Below are positions 46,614-55,130 of a stretch of 64,000 bases of DNA, one piece after another. Made by a program: the position numbers and the translations under genes. Below the pieces are notes generated by a model. The model did no database searches and was not told the origin of the DNA. It saw nothing but the letters and a program-made list of their open reading frames with translations. Positions within the stretch are counted from its first letter, which is position 1, and every line of letters starts with the position of its first letter. Source of the DNA: CAVSUR01 sp963846005 (GTDB taxonomy: Bacteria; Actinomycetota; Actinomycetes; Streptosporangiales; Streptosporangiaceae); contig CAWJUH010000005.1 in the NCBI GenBank assembly GCA_963846005.1, forward strand, positions 1-64,000, read 5' to 3'.

Positions 46614-47802
46614 GCCGGGGCCGGAGCCCGGCGGCCAGCAGCAGCGCGCAGGCCGCGATGAGCACCGGCTCGACGCCGAACGCCGCGCGCAGCCCGGCCC
46701 GGTCGGCGAGGCCGCCGAGCAGGTAGGGCGCCACGATGACGAGCGCGCCGCTGAGCAGCTGGGTACGCGCGTTGGCCGCGTCCTCGCGTCCCGGCGCGGC
46801 GGCCAGGGCGAGGGCGACCGACAGCGGATAGAGGTTCGCGACGCCGAGGCCGCAGACGAACAGGCCGGTGATGGCCAGGAAGGGCATTGTGGTCAGCCAG
46901 AAGGTCCCGAACCCGGCGGCGGTGACCGCCAGTGAGACGCAGAGCAGCGCGACGGCCCGCCCGGCGCGGCGGGTCAGCCACCCCCCGGCGATGCGGCCGC
47001 CCAGGATGCCGAGGTAGAAGCTGCTCAGGGCGGTGGCGGCACGGGCGGCGGGCAGGCCGGCCACGGCGAGCAGCTCGGCGCCGAAGTAGACCACGCAGAA
47101 CTCGGCCGCGACGCCGCCGGCGACGAGGGCGGCCAGCAGCCAGCAGGCCAGCGGCAGCCGGCCCCGCCCGCCCGCCGTCGAGGCGGCAGGAACGGCCGGC
47201 AGCCGCTCGTGCCGGTAGCGCAGGTACAGGGCGCCGAACGCGGCAGCGGGCAGCCCCATCGCCGCCCGCCAGCCGGCCGGGGTGCCCTGGCCCAGGCCGA
47301 GCAGCTGCGGGGCGAGCACGGCGCACGCGGCCGCCCCGACGTTGGCTTCGGTCAGCGCCCGGTCCCGCCGCTCGCCGTGGCGGCTGGACAAGATCGCCTG
47401 GGTGCAGGCGAGCACGACCGTGCCGGCGAGCCCGAGCACCGCGGCGCCCAGCATGGTGAGCGGGACGCCGCGGGCGAGCGTGAACAGGCCCGCGCCGGCC
47501 GCGGCCGCTGCCGCCGAGCCCCACAGCAGCGCGCCGCGCCGCAGCCGGCGGGCGAGCGCCGCGAAGGACAGCCCGGCCACCGCCGCGCCGGCCGCCCACA
47601 CCGCCGCGTAGGCGCCGAGCACCGCATAGGAGAAGCCCAGCTCGGCCCGCAGCAGCGCGAGCGCGGGCCCGAACGCGTACAGCCAGAACGCGAAAGCGGC
47701 CAGCGCGCCGTAGCTCAGCAGCGTCGGCGCATCCCGGCGGAAGGCCCCGCCGCCCGCATCGGCGGCGACCGCGGGGCCGGACGACTCCGGGCGCCCGCTC
47801 AG
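46603..47802 (-). CDS. MFS transporter (start unclear)
   Basis: About 399 residues with the twelve-helix MFS pattern. In-frame sequence upstream of the first ordinary start (GTG 47622) contains a clear first helix (LLSYGALAAFAFWLYAFGPA), so the gene must begin further up. No ATG, GTG or TTG occurs in frame before the APC fragment. A CTG at 47802-47800, overlapping that fragment's stop and preceded by GGGAA six bases away, is the best candidate; a frameshift is the alternative. Landmarks are the loop after helix 2 (FAALARRLRRG), ILGGRIAGGWLTRRAGR in the central loop, and NARTQLLSGALVIVAPYLL. The substrate is unknown. Confidence 0.75.
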   Translation of the reverse strand: MSGRPESSGPAVAADAGGGAFRRDAPTLLSYGALAAFAFWLYAFGPALALLRAELGFSYAVLGAYAAVWAAGAAVAGLSFAALARRLRRGALLWGSAAAAAAGAGLFTLARGVPLTMLGAAVLGLAGTVVLACTQAILSSRHGERRDRALTEANVGAAACAVLAPQLLGLGQGTPAGWRAAMGLPAAAFGALYLRYRHERLPAVPAASTAGGRGRLPLACWLLAALVAGGVAAEFCVVYFGAELLAVAGLPAARAATALSSFYLGILGGRIAGGWLTRRAGRAVALLCVSLAVTAAGFGTFWLTTMPFLAITGLFVCGLGVANLYPLSVALALAAAPGREDAANARTQLLSGALVIVAPYLLGGLADRAGLRAAFGVEPVLIAACALLLAAGLRPRLRG

Positions 47803-48164
47803 CCGGATTCCCGCTCGGCCGGGGCCTGCTCGGTGAAACCGAACACCGCGTACAGCACGCCCGGGATGACCGAGCCCCAGCCTTGGGCTTTGCCGGTATG
47901 CGCGCCGAACACCGCGAAGGTGTTGTGCGGCCCGCCTGCCGACGGGAGCTGCTTGGCGAGCTGGCCGATCGAGACCGTCACCAGCATCAGCACGGCCAGG
48001 CCGAGCAGCACCGCCAGCGGCGTGCTGCCGCCGGCGTACGGGACGGCGAACAAGATCGAGAACGCCACCGCGGCGGCGGGCGCCATGTCGGTGACGGACA
48101 TGAACAGCACCGACGTCAGGCCGACAGCATCCCGCTGCAGGCCGCCCTGCCGGGGTCCGGTCAT
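47799..48164 (-). pseudogene. Truncated amino-acid permease (APC family)
   Basis: The N-terminal 90 residues are a normal APC start: LQRDAVGLTSVLFMSVTDMA with PAAAVAFSILFAVPYAGG (the unwound first helix), then GLAVLMLVTVSIGQLAKQLP and SAGG. After SAGG the sequence turns to unrelated residues (PHNTFAVFGAHTGK), then reads VIPGVLYAVFGFTEQAPAE, which resembles a later helix of the same family. An intact transporter is about 450 residues, so an internal deletion or shift has removed most of it. ATG 48164 is used; AGGGA lies nine bases upstream. Confidence 0.7.
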
Positions 48165-48253
48165 GGCCGTGTTCCCTGTCCCGGACACCGGCCAGGAAAC
48201 CCGCCCTTCATTTCCTGGCGGATTCCGCCCGGGATCGGCGCTAGCATCCGGCC

Positions 48254-49086
48254 ATGACGGCAAGCAGCGATCCGGCGCTCCCGGGTCCGGCGGGATCCGG
48301 TGAGCCGGCGGAGGCGCAGTTCGGGCCGCACCGGTTCTCCGCAGGCGAGGGCGGCGGCAGCACGCAGTTTCGCGGGGCCCGGTTCGATGTCGCGGACCTG
48401 CGCGGGGCGCGGTTCACCGACTGCGACCTGACCGGAGTCACCATCCGGGACGGCTGGCTGGCCGACGTCAGCATTTCCGGCTATCTGCGCAACGTCACCG
48501 TTAATGGCGTGGACGTGACCGATTTCGTCAGCGCCGAGCTGGACCGGCGCCACCCCGAGCGGGTGCAGTTCCGCGAAGGGCAGAACGCCGCCGACGTCCG
48601 CGCCCTGTGGGACACGATCGAGCGGCTGTGGGCACAGGCCGGCGAGCAGGCCGGCTGCCCGCGGCCGCGCTGGCCGAGCAGGTCAACGAGGAATGGTCGT
48701 TCGGCCAGACGCTGCGCCACCTGGTCTTCATCACCGACGCCTGGGCCAGCCGCACGGTGCTGGACGAGCCGATGCCCTACCACCCGCTCGGCCTGCCGCA
48801 AACCTGGTACCCGGCCGCCGACGCGGCCGCGCTCGGCATCGACCTGACCGCGCAGCCCGGTTACGCCGAGATCGACGCCGCCCGCGCGGACCGGATGGCG
48901 GTAATGCGGCGCATCGTGGCCGGGCTGACCGACGACGACCTGGGCCGGCCGTGCCCGCGCCCGCCCGCTCCCGGGTACCCGGACGAGGAGCGCACCGTGA
49001 TCGACTGCCTCAGCGTGGTGCTGGACGAGGAGATCGAGCACTACCGCTTCGCGGTCCGCGACCTGGCCCTGCTGGAAGCTCGCTAG
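48254..49086 (+). pseudogene. Pentapeptide-like / DinB domain protein, one frameshift
   Basis: The first 135 residues show pentapeptide-type repeats (FRGARFDVADLRGARFTDCD, LTGVTI) and lead to ADVRALWDTIERLWAQAGEQ. One base shift near 48660 restores the DinB-like four-helix part: ALAEQVNEEWSFGQTLRHLV, FITDAWASRTVLD, then a C-terminal EIEHYRFAVRDLALLEAR. The metal-binding histidine of the family is in LRHLVF and the last is in EEIEHYRF. This two-part layout is common in actinomycetes; with the single -1/+1 change the full protein would be about 277 residues. It could be a sequence error rather than true loss. Confidence 0.75.
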
Positions 49087-49351
49087 CGATTCCCGGCGGC
49101 ATCGGGGCGCCGGCTCTGGCCGGTCGGATGGCCGGCGCGTCCCGCTCGCCCCCGCGCCTGGGCAGCACCACCGATGGCATGCCTGCGCCGTCCGCCTCGG
49201 TCCTGGGCCTGATGCTGACCGTTACGCTGCTGCCCGAGCCGCTTATTACCATTAGCAGCGCGGGCACAGGCTCGAAGACACCGGCCCGGGCCGGTGTCTT
49301 CGAGCCTGTGCGCCGCGACGGGGAGAAAGAGGAGGAAGAGGGAGGACACGA
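49087..49351 (+). other. Gap before the MerR-like gene
   Basis: Contains a very large perfect palindrome (listed separately). No gene is seen. Confidence 0.5.
49264..49311. repeat. Perfect 48-base palindrome
   Basis: Two 24-base arms meet without a loop and pair at every position (centre GGCCCGGGCC, ends GCACAGG/CCTGTGC). It ends 40 bases before the MerR-like gene and about 520 before the first glycosyltransferase. A T-run does not follow. As RNA or single-stranded DNA it would form a strong hairpin. Confidence 0.9.
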
Positions 49352-49836
49352 GTGATGCTTGCCCCGCACCGGCACGGCGCGCAGGACGGCAGGTCGCCAC
49401 GGCAAGACGGCAGGGCGCTACGGCTGGCGGAGCCTGGCCTGAGCCTGCCGGAGGTGGCCGCGGCGGCCAGGATCCCGCAGGGGGCCCTGCGGCACGCCCG
49501 CGAGCTTGGGATCCTGCCGCTGGCGGACATGGACGGTCAGAGATGGTCACCGGCCGCCCTCCGCGAGATCCAGGATCGCTGGCCGGCGATCGCCGCCGAA
49601 CTCAGGCACGCCGAGGAATTCGGCGCCGTGCGGTGCGCCGAATTGCTGAGCCGGGTCACCGGCCTGGCCGTGACCTCGGCGCACATCGAGAAGCTGGCCG
49701 CCGAGGGCATGCTGAGCGCCAGCCGGATCTACCGGGCCGGCCGCTCTACCGGTCGGCGGACGTGCGCGCTCTGGCCGCCGACCCGCTCAGCCGGGCCTTC
49801 CTGACCGAGATCGCCCCGTTCCGCCAAGCCTGGTGA
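49352..49836 (+). pseudogene. Two-HTH MerR-like DNA-binding protein, frameshifted near its end
   Basis: The first 128 residues contain two helix-turn-helix stretches: LSLPEVAAAARIPQGALRHA and AVRCAELLSRVTGLAVTSAH, the latter running into IEKLAAEGMLSASRIYRG. One base appears missing near 49736 (a G-run). Adding it restores RPLYRSADVRALAADPLSRA and the end FLTEIAPFRQAW, the winged part of a MerR-like second domain. The restored stop overlaps the GTG start of the first glycosyltransferase (GTGA), which suggests it belongs to the glycan operon as its likely regulator. It is probably functional if the frameshift is an error. Confidence 0.6.
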
Positions 49837-50762
49837 CCGGCCGCCCGCCCGCAGCGCCTGAAGCGGCCGGCGGCCGGACGGCCGCCGGCCGCGGCGCGCC
49901 GCCCGCCGTCACCGTGGTCATCGCCACCAGGAACCGGGCGGCCGGGCTGTGCCGGACGCTGGACATGCTGGCCGCGCTGCCGGAGCGGCCGCCGGTCATC
50001 GTGGTCGACAATGCCTCCACCGACGGCACCCCCGCCGCGGTGGCCGCGCGGCATCCGGGCGTGGTCGTGCTGCGGCTGCCGCGCAATCGCGGGGCTGCGG
50101 CCCGCAATGCCGGGGCCGCCCGGGCCAGGACCCGGTTCGTCGCCTTCAGTGACGACGATTCCTGGTGGCAGGACGGCGCGCTGGCCCGGGCCGCCCGGCT
50201 GCTGGACGACTGGGCCGGGCTCGGCCTGGTCGCGGCCCGCACGCGGGTGGGCGCCGAGCAGGCCGACGACCCGATCAACGGGCTGCTGGCCGCCAGCCCG
50301 CTGCCGTCCGCGGGGCTGCCGGGGCCGCGGGTGCTGGGCTTCCTCGCCTGCGCCGCGGTCGTACGCCGGTCGGCCTTCCTGGCCGTGGGCGGCTTCAGTG
50401 AGCTGCTGCTGCTCAGCGGCGAGGAGGCACTGCTCGCGATGGACCTCGCCGCGGCTGGCTGGCCCGCGGTGTACGCGCCGGGGGTGGTGGCGCTGCATCA
50501 TCCGTCGCCGCACCGGGACGCGCCGGGGCGCCGGCGGCTGGAGGCGCGCAACAGGGTGCTGATCTCGCTGCTGCGACGGCCGCCCGCCGCGGTGCTGGCC
50601 GAATGCGGCCGGCTGGCCGCCCGGTTGCCGGGCGACCGCACCGCGGCCGCCGCGCTTGCGGCCCTGCTGCCGCTGCTGCCGCGGGCCCTGCGAGAGCGCC
50701 AGCCGCTGCCGCCCGGGATCGAGGCCATGGTCCGGCTGATTGAGCCCGCGCGGACGGGGTAG
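49833..50762 (+). CDS. Family 2 glycosyltransferase
   Basis: A 309-residue GT-A fold enzyme. The nucleotide-binding beginning is VTVVIATRNRAAGLCRTL with VIVVDNASTDGTP, the metal-binding DxD is FSDDDSWW (Asp107-109), and the acceptor part has VGGFSELLLLSGEEALLAMD and AVYAPGVVALHHPSPHRD. It has no membrane helix. It is a paralogue of the enzyme at 52191 (same DNAS-DG, DDD-WW and HH motifs). GTG 49833 overlaps the previous gene's stop. Confidence 0.88.
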   Translation: MTGRPPAAPEAAGGRTAAGRGAPPAVTVVIATRNRAAGLCRTLDMLAALPERPPVIVVDNASTDGTPAAVAARHPGVVVLRLPRNRGAAARNAGAARARTRFVAFSDDDSWWQDGALARAARLLDDWAGLGLVAARTRVGAEQADDPINGLLAASPLPSAGLPGPRVLGFLACAAVVRRSAFLAVGGFSELLLLSGEEALLAMDLAAAGWPAVYAPGVVALHHPSPHRDAPGRRRLEARNRVLISLLRRPPAAVLAECGRLAARLPGDRTAAAALAALLPLLPRALRERQPLPPGIEAMVRLIEPARTG

Positions 50763-50844
50763 TCGGCCCGCCCTGCAAAGCGGAGGCGGCCGCCCCGGTG
50801 GCTGCCGTGACGTGAGGTCGCGACGGCTGGCCGGAGGGCAGTGC

Positions 50845-52194
50845 ATGACAGCGCCACAGGTACGCCGGATCACCGTGCTCGGCACCGGGTATCTCGGCGC
50901 CGTCCATGCCGCCTGCCTGGCCAGCCTGGGCTTCGAGGTGCTCGGCGTGGACACCGACGCCCGGCAGGTGGCCGAGCTGTCGGCCGGCCGGGTGCCGTTC
51001 TTCGAGCCGGGACTCGGCCCTCTGGTCGGGCACGGGCTGCGCGCGGGCCGCCTGCGGTTCTGCACGAGCTACAGCGATGCCGCCCGGTTCGGCGACGTGC
51101 ACTTCATCTGCGTCGGAACGCCGCCCGGGCCGCCCGGCACCGGGGCGGACGTCTCCCAGGTGCTGCGCTGCGCGGGCGAGCTCGCCCCGCGGCTGGAGCG
51201 GTCCTGCCTGGTGGTGGGCAAGTCAACCGGTCCGGTTGGCCTGGCGGGCGAGCTGGCGCGCCGCATCACGGCCGCCGCGCCGGCGGCGGAGCGGGCCGAA
51301 CTGGCCTGGAACCCGGAATTCCTGCGCGAGGGCCATGCCGTCGCCGACACCCTGCACCCGGACCGGATCGTGGCCGGCGTGGCCAGCCCCCGGGCCGAGA
51401 TGGTGCTGCGCGAGGTTTACGGTCCGCTGATCGCGGCGGGCGTGCCGTTCCTGGTCACCGACTACGCCACCGCCGAGCTGGCCAAGACCGCCGCGAACGC
51501 CTTCCTGGCCACCAAGGTCTCCTTCATCAACGCGATGGCGGAGGTCTGCCAGCAGGCGGGAGCGGACGTGCTCACGCTGGCGGAGATCCTCGGCGCCGAC
51601 GAACGGATCGGACCCGGCGGACTGCGGCCGGGCATCGGCTTTGGCGGCGGCTGCCTGCCCAAGGACCTGCATGCCTTCCTCGCCCGGGCGGCCCAGCTCG
51701 GCACCGCCGAGTCGCTGGCGTTCTTGCGGGAGGTGGACGCGGTCAACCGCCGGGCCCGGGCCCGGGTGGTGGCGCTGGCCGAGGAGCTGGCGGGCGGCAG
51801 CCTGGACGGGCAGCCGGTCGGGGTGCTGGGCGCGGCGTTCAAGGCTGGCTCGGACGACATCCGGGAGTCCCCGGCGCTGGCGGTCGCGGTGCAGCTGGCC
51901 GCGCGCGGGGCCCGGGTCACCGTCTACGACCCGGCCGCCATGTCCCGCGCCGCTCGTGCGCACCCGGAGCTGGAATTCGCGGGCTCGGCGGTGGGAGCGG
52001 CCGCCCAGGCGCGCGTGCTGCTGGTGCTGACCGATTGGGCCGAGTTCCGCGACGCCGACCCGGAGGTGCTCGGCAAGGCCGCGGAGCAGCGGACGGTCAT
52101 CGACGGCCGTCACGTCCTCGACCCGGCCCGGTGGCGGGCGGCCGGCTGGGACTACCGGGCGCCGGGACGCCCGCATGCGGCGGCGCCGCCATGA
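50845..52194 (+). CDS. UDP-glucose 6-dehydrogenase family protein
   Basis: A 449-residue nucleotide-sugar dehydrogenase. The NAD-binding motif is VLGTGYLGAVHAACL, followed by VDTDARQVAELSAG, the hinge NPEFLREGHAV, and the catalytic cysteine Cys270 in GFGGGCLPKDLHAF; the C-terminal Rossmann part has VGVLGAAFKAGSDDIRESP. It oxidises UDP-glucose to UDP-glucuronate in two steps using NAD. The last gene of the window encodes a UDP-glucuronate decarboxylase, so UDP-xylose is the probable further product. ATG 50845 follows GGAGGG by seven bases. Its stop overlaps the next gene's start (ATGA). Confidence 0.93.
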   Translation: MTAPQVRRITVLGTGYLGAVHAACLASLGFEVLGVDTDARQVAELSAGRVPFFEPGLGPLVGHGLRAGRLRFCTSYSDAARFGDVHFICVGTPPGPPGTGADVSQVLRCAGELAPRLERSCLVVGKSTGPVGLAGELARRITAAAPAAERAELAWNPEFLREGHAVADTLHPDRIVAGVASPRAEMVLREVYGPLIAAGVPFLVTDYATAELAKTAANAFLATKVSFINAMAEVCQQAGADVLTLAEILGADERIGPGGLRPGIGFGGGCLPKDLHAFLARAAQLGTAESLAFLREVDAVNRRARARVVALAEELAGGSLDGQPVGVLGAAFKAGSDDIRESPALAVAVQLAARGARVTVYDPAAMSRAARAHPELEFAGSAVGAAAQARVLLVLTDWAEFRDADPEVLGKAAEQRTVIDGRHVLDPARWRAAGWDYRAPGRPHAAAPP

Positions 52195-53096
52195 CCGGGC
52201 CGGCCCCTGACCCCCGGGCGGCTGTGGTCATCATCACCAGGAACCGGCGCGACGAGCTGACCCGCACGCTGCGGCTGATGACGGCGCTGCCCGAGCGCCC
52301 GGTCATCTACGTGGTGGACAACGCATCGGCCGACGGCTCGGCGGACGCCGCGGCCGGCTTCGCCGGCGTGCGGGTGCTGCGGGCTGACCGCAACCTGGGC
52401 GCGGCCGGGCGCAACTGGGCGGTCAGCCTGGTCACCGCGCCGTACGTGGCATTCTGCGACGACGACACCTGGTGGGAGCCGGGAGCGCTGGCCAGGGCGG
52501 CCGGCCTGCTCGACCGCTTCCCGGCGCTGGCCACAGTGACAGGCAGCATCATCGTCGAGCCGTCCGGCACCCCCGACCCGATCACCCCCGAGCTGGCCGG
52601 CTCGCCGCTGGCCGCCCCGCCCTGGCTGCCCGGGCCGGCTTTGCTGTCGATCATGGCGGGGGCCTCGATGGCGCGCGTGTCCGCCTTCCGCGCGGTCGGC
52701 GGCTTCAGCGAGCGGCTGTGGCTCGGCGGCGAGGAAGAGCTGTTCGGCCTGGACCTGGCGGCGGCCGGCTGGTGGATGTGCTACGCGGCGGGGGTCCGGG
52801 TGCACCACGCGGCGTCGGCCGCGCGCGATCCGCGGGCGCGCCGGATGCTCGGCATCCGCAACACGCTGTGGACGGCCTGGCTGCGCCGCCCGCTGCCCGG
52901 CGCGCTGCGGCACACCGGCTACGTGCTGCGCGCCTCGCCGCGAGACACGGCGACCGCCGCCGCGCTGGCCCGGGCGGCGGCCGGACTGCCGTGGGTGCTG
53001 GCGCAGCGCCGGGTCATCCCGGCGCCGGTCGAGGCGGGCCTGAGGTCACTGGAGGCGTCACGGCGCAGCTCCCCGGCCCGGCGCTACGTCGGCTGA
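52191..53096 (+). CDS. Family 2 glycosyltransferase
   Basis: A 301-residue GT-A enzyme: AAVVIITRNRRDELTRTL, YVVDNASADGSADA, the metal site FCDDDTWW (Asp90-92), then AVGGFSERLWLGGEEELFGLD and YAAGVRVHHAASAARD. It is a clear paralogue of the enzyme at 49833, the two flanking the UDP-glucose dehydrogenase. ATG 52191 overlaps the dehydrogenase stop. Gene order suggests both act in one glycan, perhaps adding glucuronate or xylose. Confidence 0.88.
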   Translation: MTGPAPDPRAAVVIITRNRRDELTRTLRLMTALPERPVIYVVDNASADGSADAAAGFAGVRVLRADRNLGAAGRNWAVSLVTAPYVAFCDDDTWWEPGALARAAGLLDRFPALATVTGSIIVEPSGTPDPITPELAGSPLAAPPWLPGPALLSIMAGASMARVSAFRAVGGFSERLWLGGEEELFGLDLAAAGWWMCYAAGVRVHHAASAARDPRARRMLGIRNTLWTAWLRRPLPGALRHTGYVLRASPRDTATAAALARAAAGLPWVLAQRRVIPAPVEAGLRSLEASRRSSPARRYVG

Positions 53097-53142
53097 CCGG
53101 CCCGTCCTGCTGACCGGCCTGTCGTGCGCCGGCCGGCCGTCG

Positions 53143-54141
53143 CTACCCCGGCTGGCCGGCCAGCGGCCGGGCCGCCGGCGGCCCGGGCACCAGCGTGTCC
53201 GCCGCCGCCATCACCTCGGCCGCGCTGATCCGCAGCAGCCGCGGATCGGGGTCCGCGCCGTGCGCATCGCCGGGACGGTGACCGGCCCCCTTCCACAGCA
53301 CCAGGTGCCGGCCGGACTGCTGCGGCGGCCCCCACAGCTGCGGCGACACCGGGCCGAACAGCGTCACCGACGCGGTCCCGAAGGCGGTGGCCAGATGCGC
53401 CACCCCGGTGTCGCCGCTGATCACCAGGGCCGCCCCGGCGACCAGCTCCGCCAGGCCGGCCAGGTCGGTGCGCCCGGCGGCGACTGCGGCCGGGGGCAAC
53501 CCCGCGGCGGCCGCGATCCCGGCGGCCAGCCCGCGCTCGACGGGCGAGCCGGTCAGCACCACCCGGTGCCCGCGGCCCGAGAGCTGCCGCGCGACCGCGG
53601 CGAACCGGCCGGGCGGCCAGCGGCGGCTGCCGCTGGCCGCGCCCGGGTGCACCACGACCGGGCCGTCCGCGGCGCCGCGGACGGCCGGACGCGCCGCGCC
53701 GGGCGGCCGCAGCCGCAGGTCCGCCGGGTCGGCGCGGATGCCGTGCCAGCGCAGCAGCCGGCACCAGCGGGCGACCTCGTGCTCGCCGTCGTCCCACCAC
53801 GGCCCGTCGACGTCCGGCGCGGCGGGCGAGGCGTACATGATCGTGGCCGCGCCGCCGAGCGCGGTGACCAGGCGGTGGCTAGCGGGCCCGCTGCCGTGCA
53901 GATCAGCTGCGAGCGCCGGCGGCGGGGCCGCCCAGCGCACCGGCGCCAGCTCGGCCGCGGGCAGCACCCGGTCGACCGCGCCGGTCAGCGCGGCCAGCGG
54001 GGCGAGCACCGCCGGGGCGGCCAGGACCAGGTCGTGACCGGGATAGGCGGCGCGCAGCGCCCGGTAAGCGGGTACCCCGGTGAGGAAATCGCCCAGGCCG
54101 AGGGCGCGCAGCATCAGCACGGCCGGGCGCGGGCCCGTCAT
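53143..54141 (-). CDS. Family 9 glycosyltransferase (heptosyltransferase-like)
   Basis: A 332-residue GT-B enzyme. It begins AVLMLRALGLGDFLTGVPAY (a GDxLxxxP start typical of GT9), then VVVHPGAASGSRRWPPGRFA in the donor-binding half, TDLAGLAELVAGAALVISGD and TGVAHLATAFGTASVTLFGP. GT9 enzymes use ADP-heptose to extend a glycan; here the ADP-heptose pathway is encoded nearby. ATG 54141 overlaps the upstream GT4 stop. It is the last gene of the minus-strand operon and ends convergent with the GT2 at 53096. Confidence 0.87.
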   Translation of the reverse strand: MTGPRPAVLMLRALGLGDFLTGVPAYRALRAAYPGHDLVLAAPAVLAPLAALTGAVDRVLPAAELAPVRWAAPPPALAADLHGSGPASHRLVTALGGAATIMYASPAAPDVDGPWWDDGEHEVARWCRLLRWHGIRADPADLRLRPPGAARPAVRGAADGPVVVHPGAASGSRRWPPGRFAAVARQLSGRGHRVVLTGSPVERGLAAGIAAAAGLPPAAVAAGRTDLAGLAELVAGAALVISGDTGVAHLATAFGTASVTLFGPVSPQLWGPPQQSGRHLVLWKGAGHRPGDAHGADPDPRLLRISAAEVMAAADTLVPGPPAARPLAGQPG

Positions 54142-55130
54142 CGGCCTGCCACCCCGGCCGCTGGCCCGGCGACCCTGGCCAGCAGCGCGTTCCAGTCCGC
54201 CAGGAAGCGCTTGAGCCCGTACCGGGCCAGCGCCGCCTCGCGGGCCGCGCGGCCCAGCTCCGCGGCCTCGGCCGGGTCGGCCAGCAGCCGCCGGACCGCG
54301 TCGCGCAGCACCTGGCGGCTGGCCGAGACGACGCCCGCGCCGGGGGGCACGGCGTCCGCCACCTCGGTGGCCGCCACCGCCACCACCGGCATGCCCAGGT
54401 GCATGGCCTCGATCAGCGACAGCCCGAGCGAGGTCCACCGCACCGGGTGCAGGTAGACGCGCCGGCGGGCCAGCGCGTCGTGCATCTGCTCCTGCGGCAG
54501 GTTCTCATAGCCCCGGATACCGGGCGCGCCCAGCTTTTCCGGCAGGTCCGCCACCTGCATCCCGAATACGTCCAGGCCGGCCTGCTCGGCGAAGAACGGC
54601 AGCAGGTCGGTGCCGACGTACCGGCCGCGCCGCAGCGGCTCGTTCACCACCACGGCGGCCCGGGCGATCTCCCCGGTCCAGCGCGCGCCCGGGTCGACCA
54701 CGCCGTGCTCGATCACCGTGACCGGGGTGGCGCCGCTGTCCCAGAACAGCTCATTGAAATGCGAGACGTGCACCAGGTGCAGGCCGGGCAGGTCAGCTCG
54801 CCCGGCCATCGGGTGCCGGGTCAGCGGCACATCGCCGGCCTGCGCGTCGTGCTCCAGGTAGATGGCGGGCACGTCCCGGCCCGGCCGCCGGCCGGTGAGC
54901 AGCGCGGCCAGTTCCTCCTCGTGCGGCCGCTGCAAGATCACGACGTCGAAGTCGGCGTCGCCCAGCCGCCCGGCCGGCACCTCCACCGCGCTGGCCGGCC
55001 AGTCCCAGGTCTGCGCCCGGCCGCGGCCGTCCGGCCCCCGGCCGGGCGTCACCGGCAGCAGGTAGGTGTGCGGGCCTTGCACCAGCGCGGTCGTATAGGA
55101 ACCGTGCACGTGCCACAGCAGGATCCTCAT
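54138..55130 (-). CDS. Family 4-type glycosyltransferase
   Basis: A 330-residue GT-B enzyme. Its N-terminal part (RILLWHVHGSYTTALVQGPH, AIYLEHDAQAGDVP, HVSHFNELFWDSGATP) is less usual; the C-terminal donor half has RVYLHPVRWTSLGLSLIEAM, HLGMPVVAVAATEVADAV and an E-x7-E pattern. No signal peptide or membrane segment. ATG 55130 overlaps the GT9 gene before it by four bases, as everywhere in this operon. Confidence 0.85.
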   Translation of the reverse strand: MRILLWHVHGSYTTALVQGPHTYLLPVTPGRGPDGRGRAQTWDWPASAVEVPAGRLGDADFDVVILQRPHEEELAALLTGRRPGRDVPAIYLEHDAQAGDVPLTRHPMAGRADLPGLHLVHVSHFNELFWDSGATPVTVIEHGVVDPGARWTGEIARAAVVVNEPLRRGRYVGTDLLPFFAEQAGLDVFGMQVADLPEKLGAPGIRGYENLPQEQMHDALARRRVYLHPVRWTSLGLSLIEAMHLGMPVVAVAATEVADAVPPGAGVVSASRQVLRDAVRRLLADPAEAAELGRAAREAALARYGLKRFLADWNALLARVAGPAAGVAGR

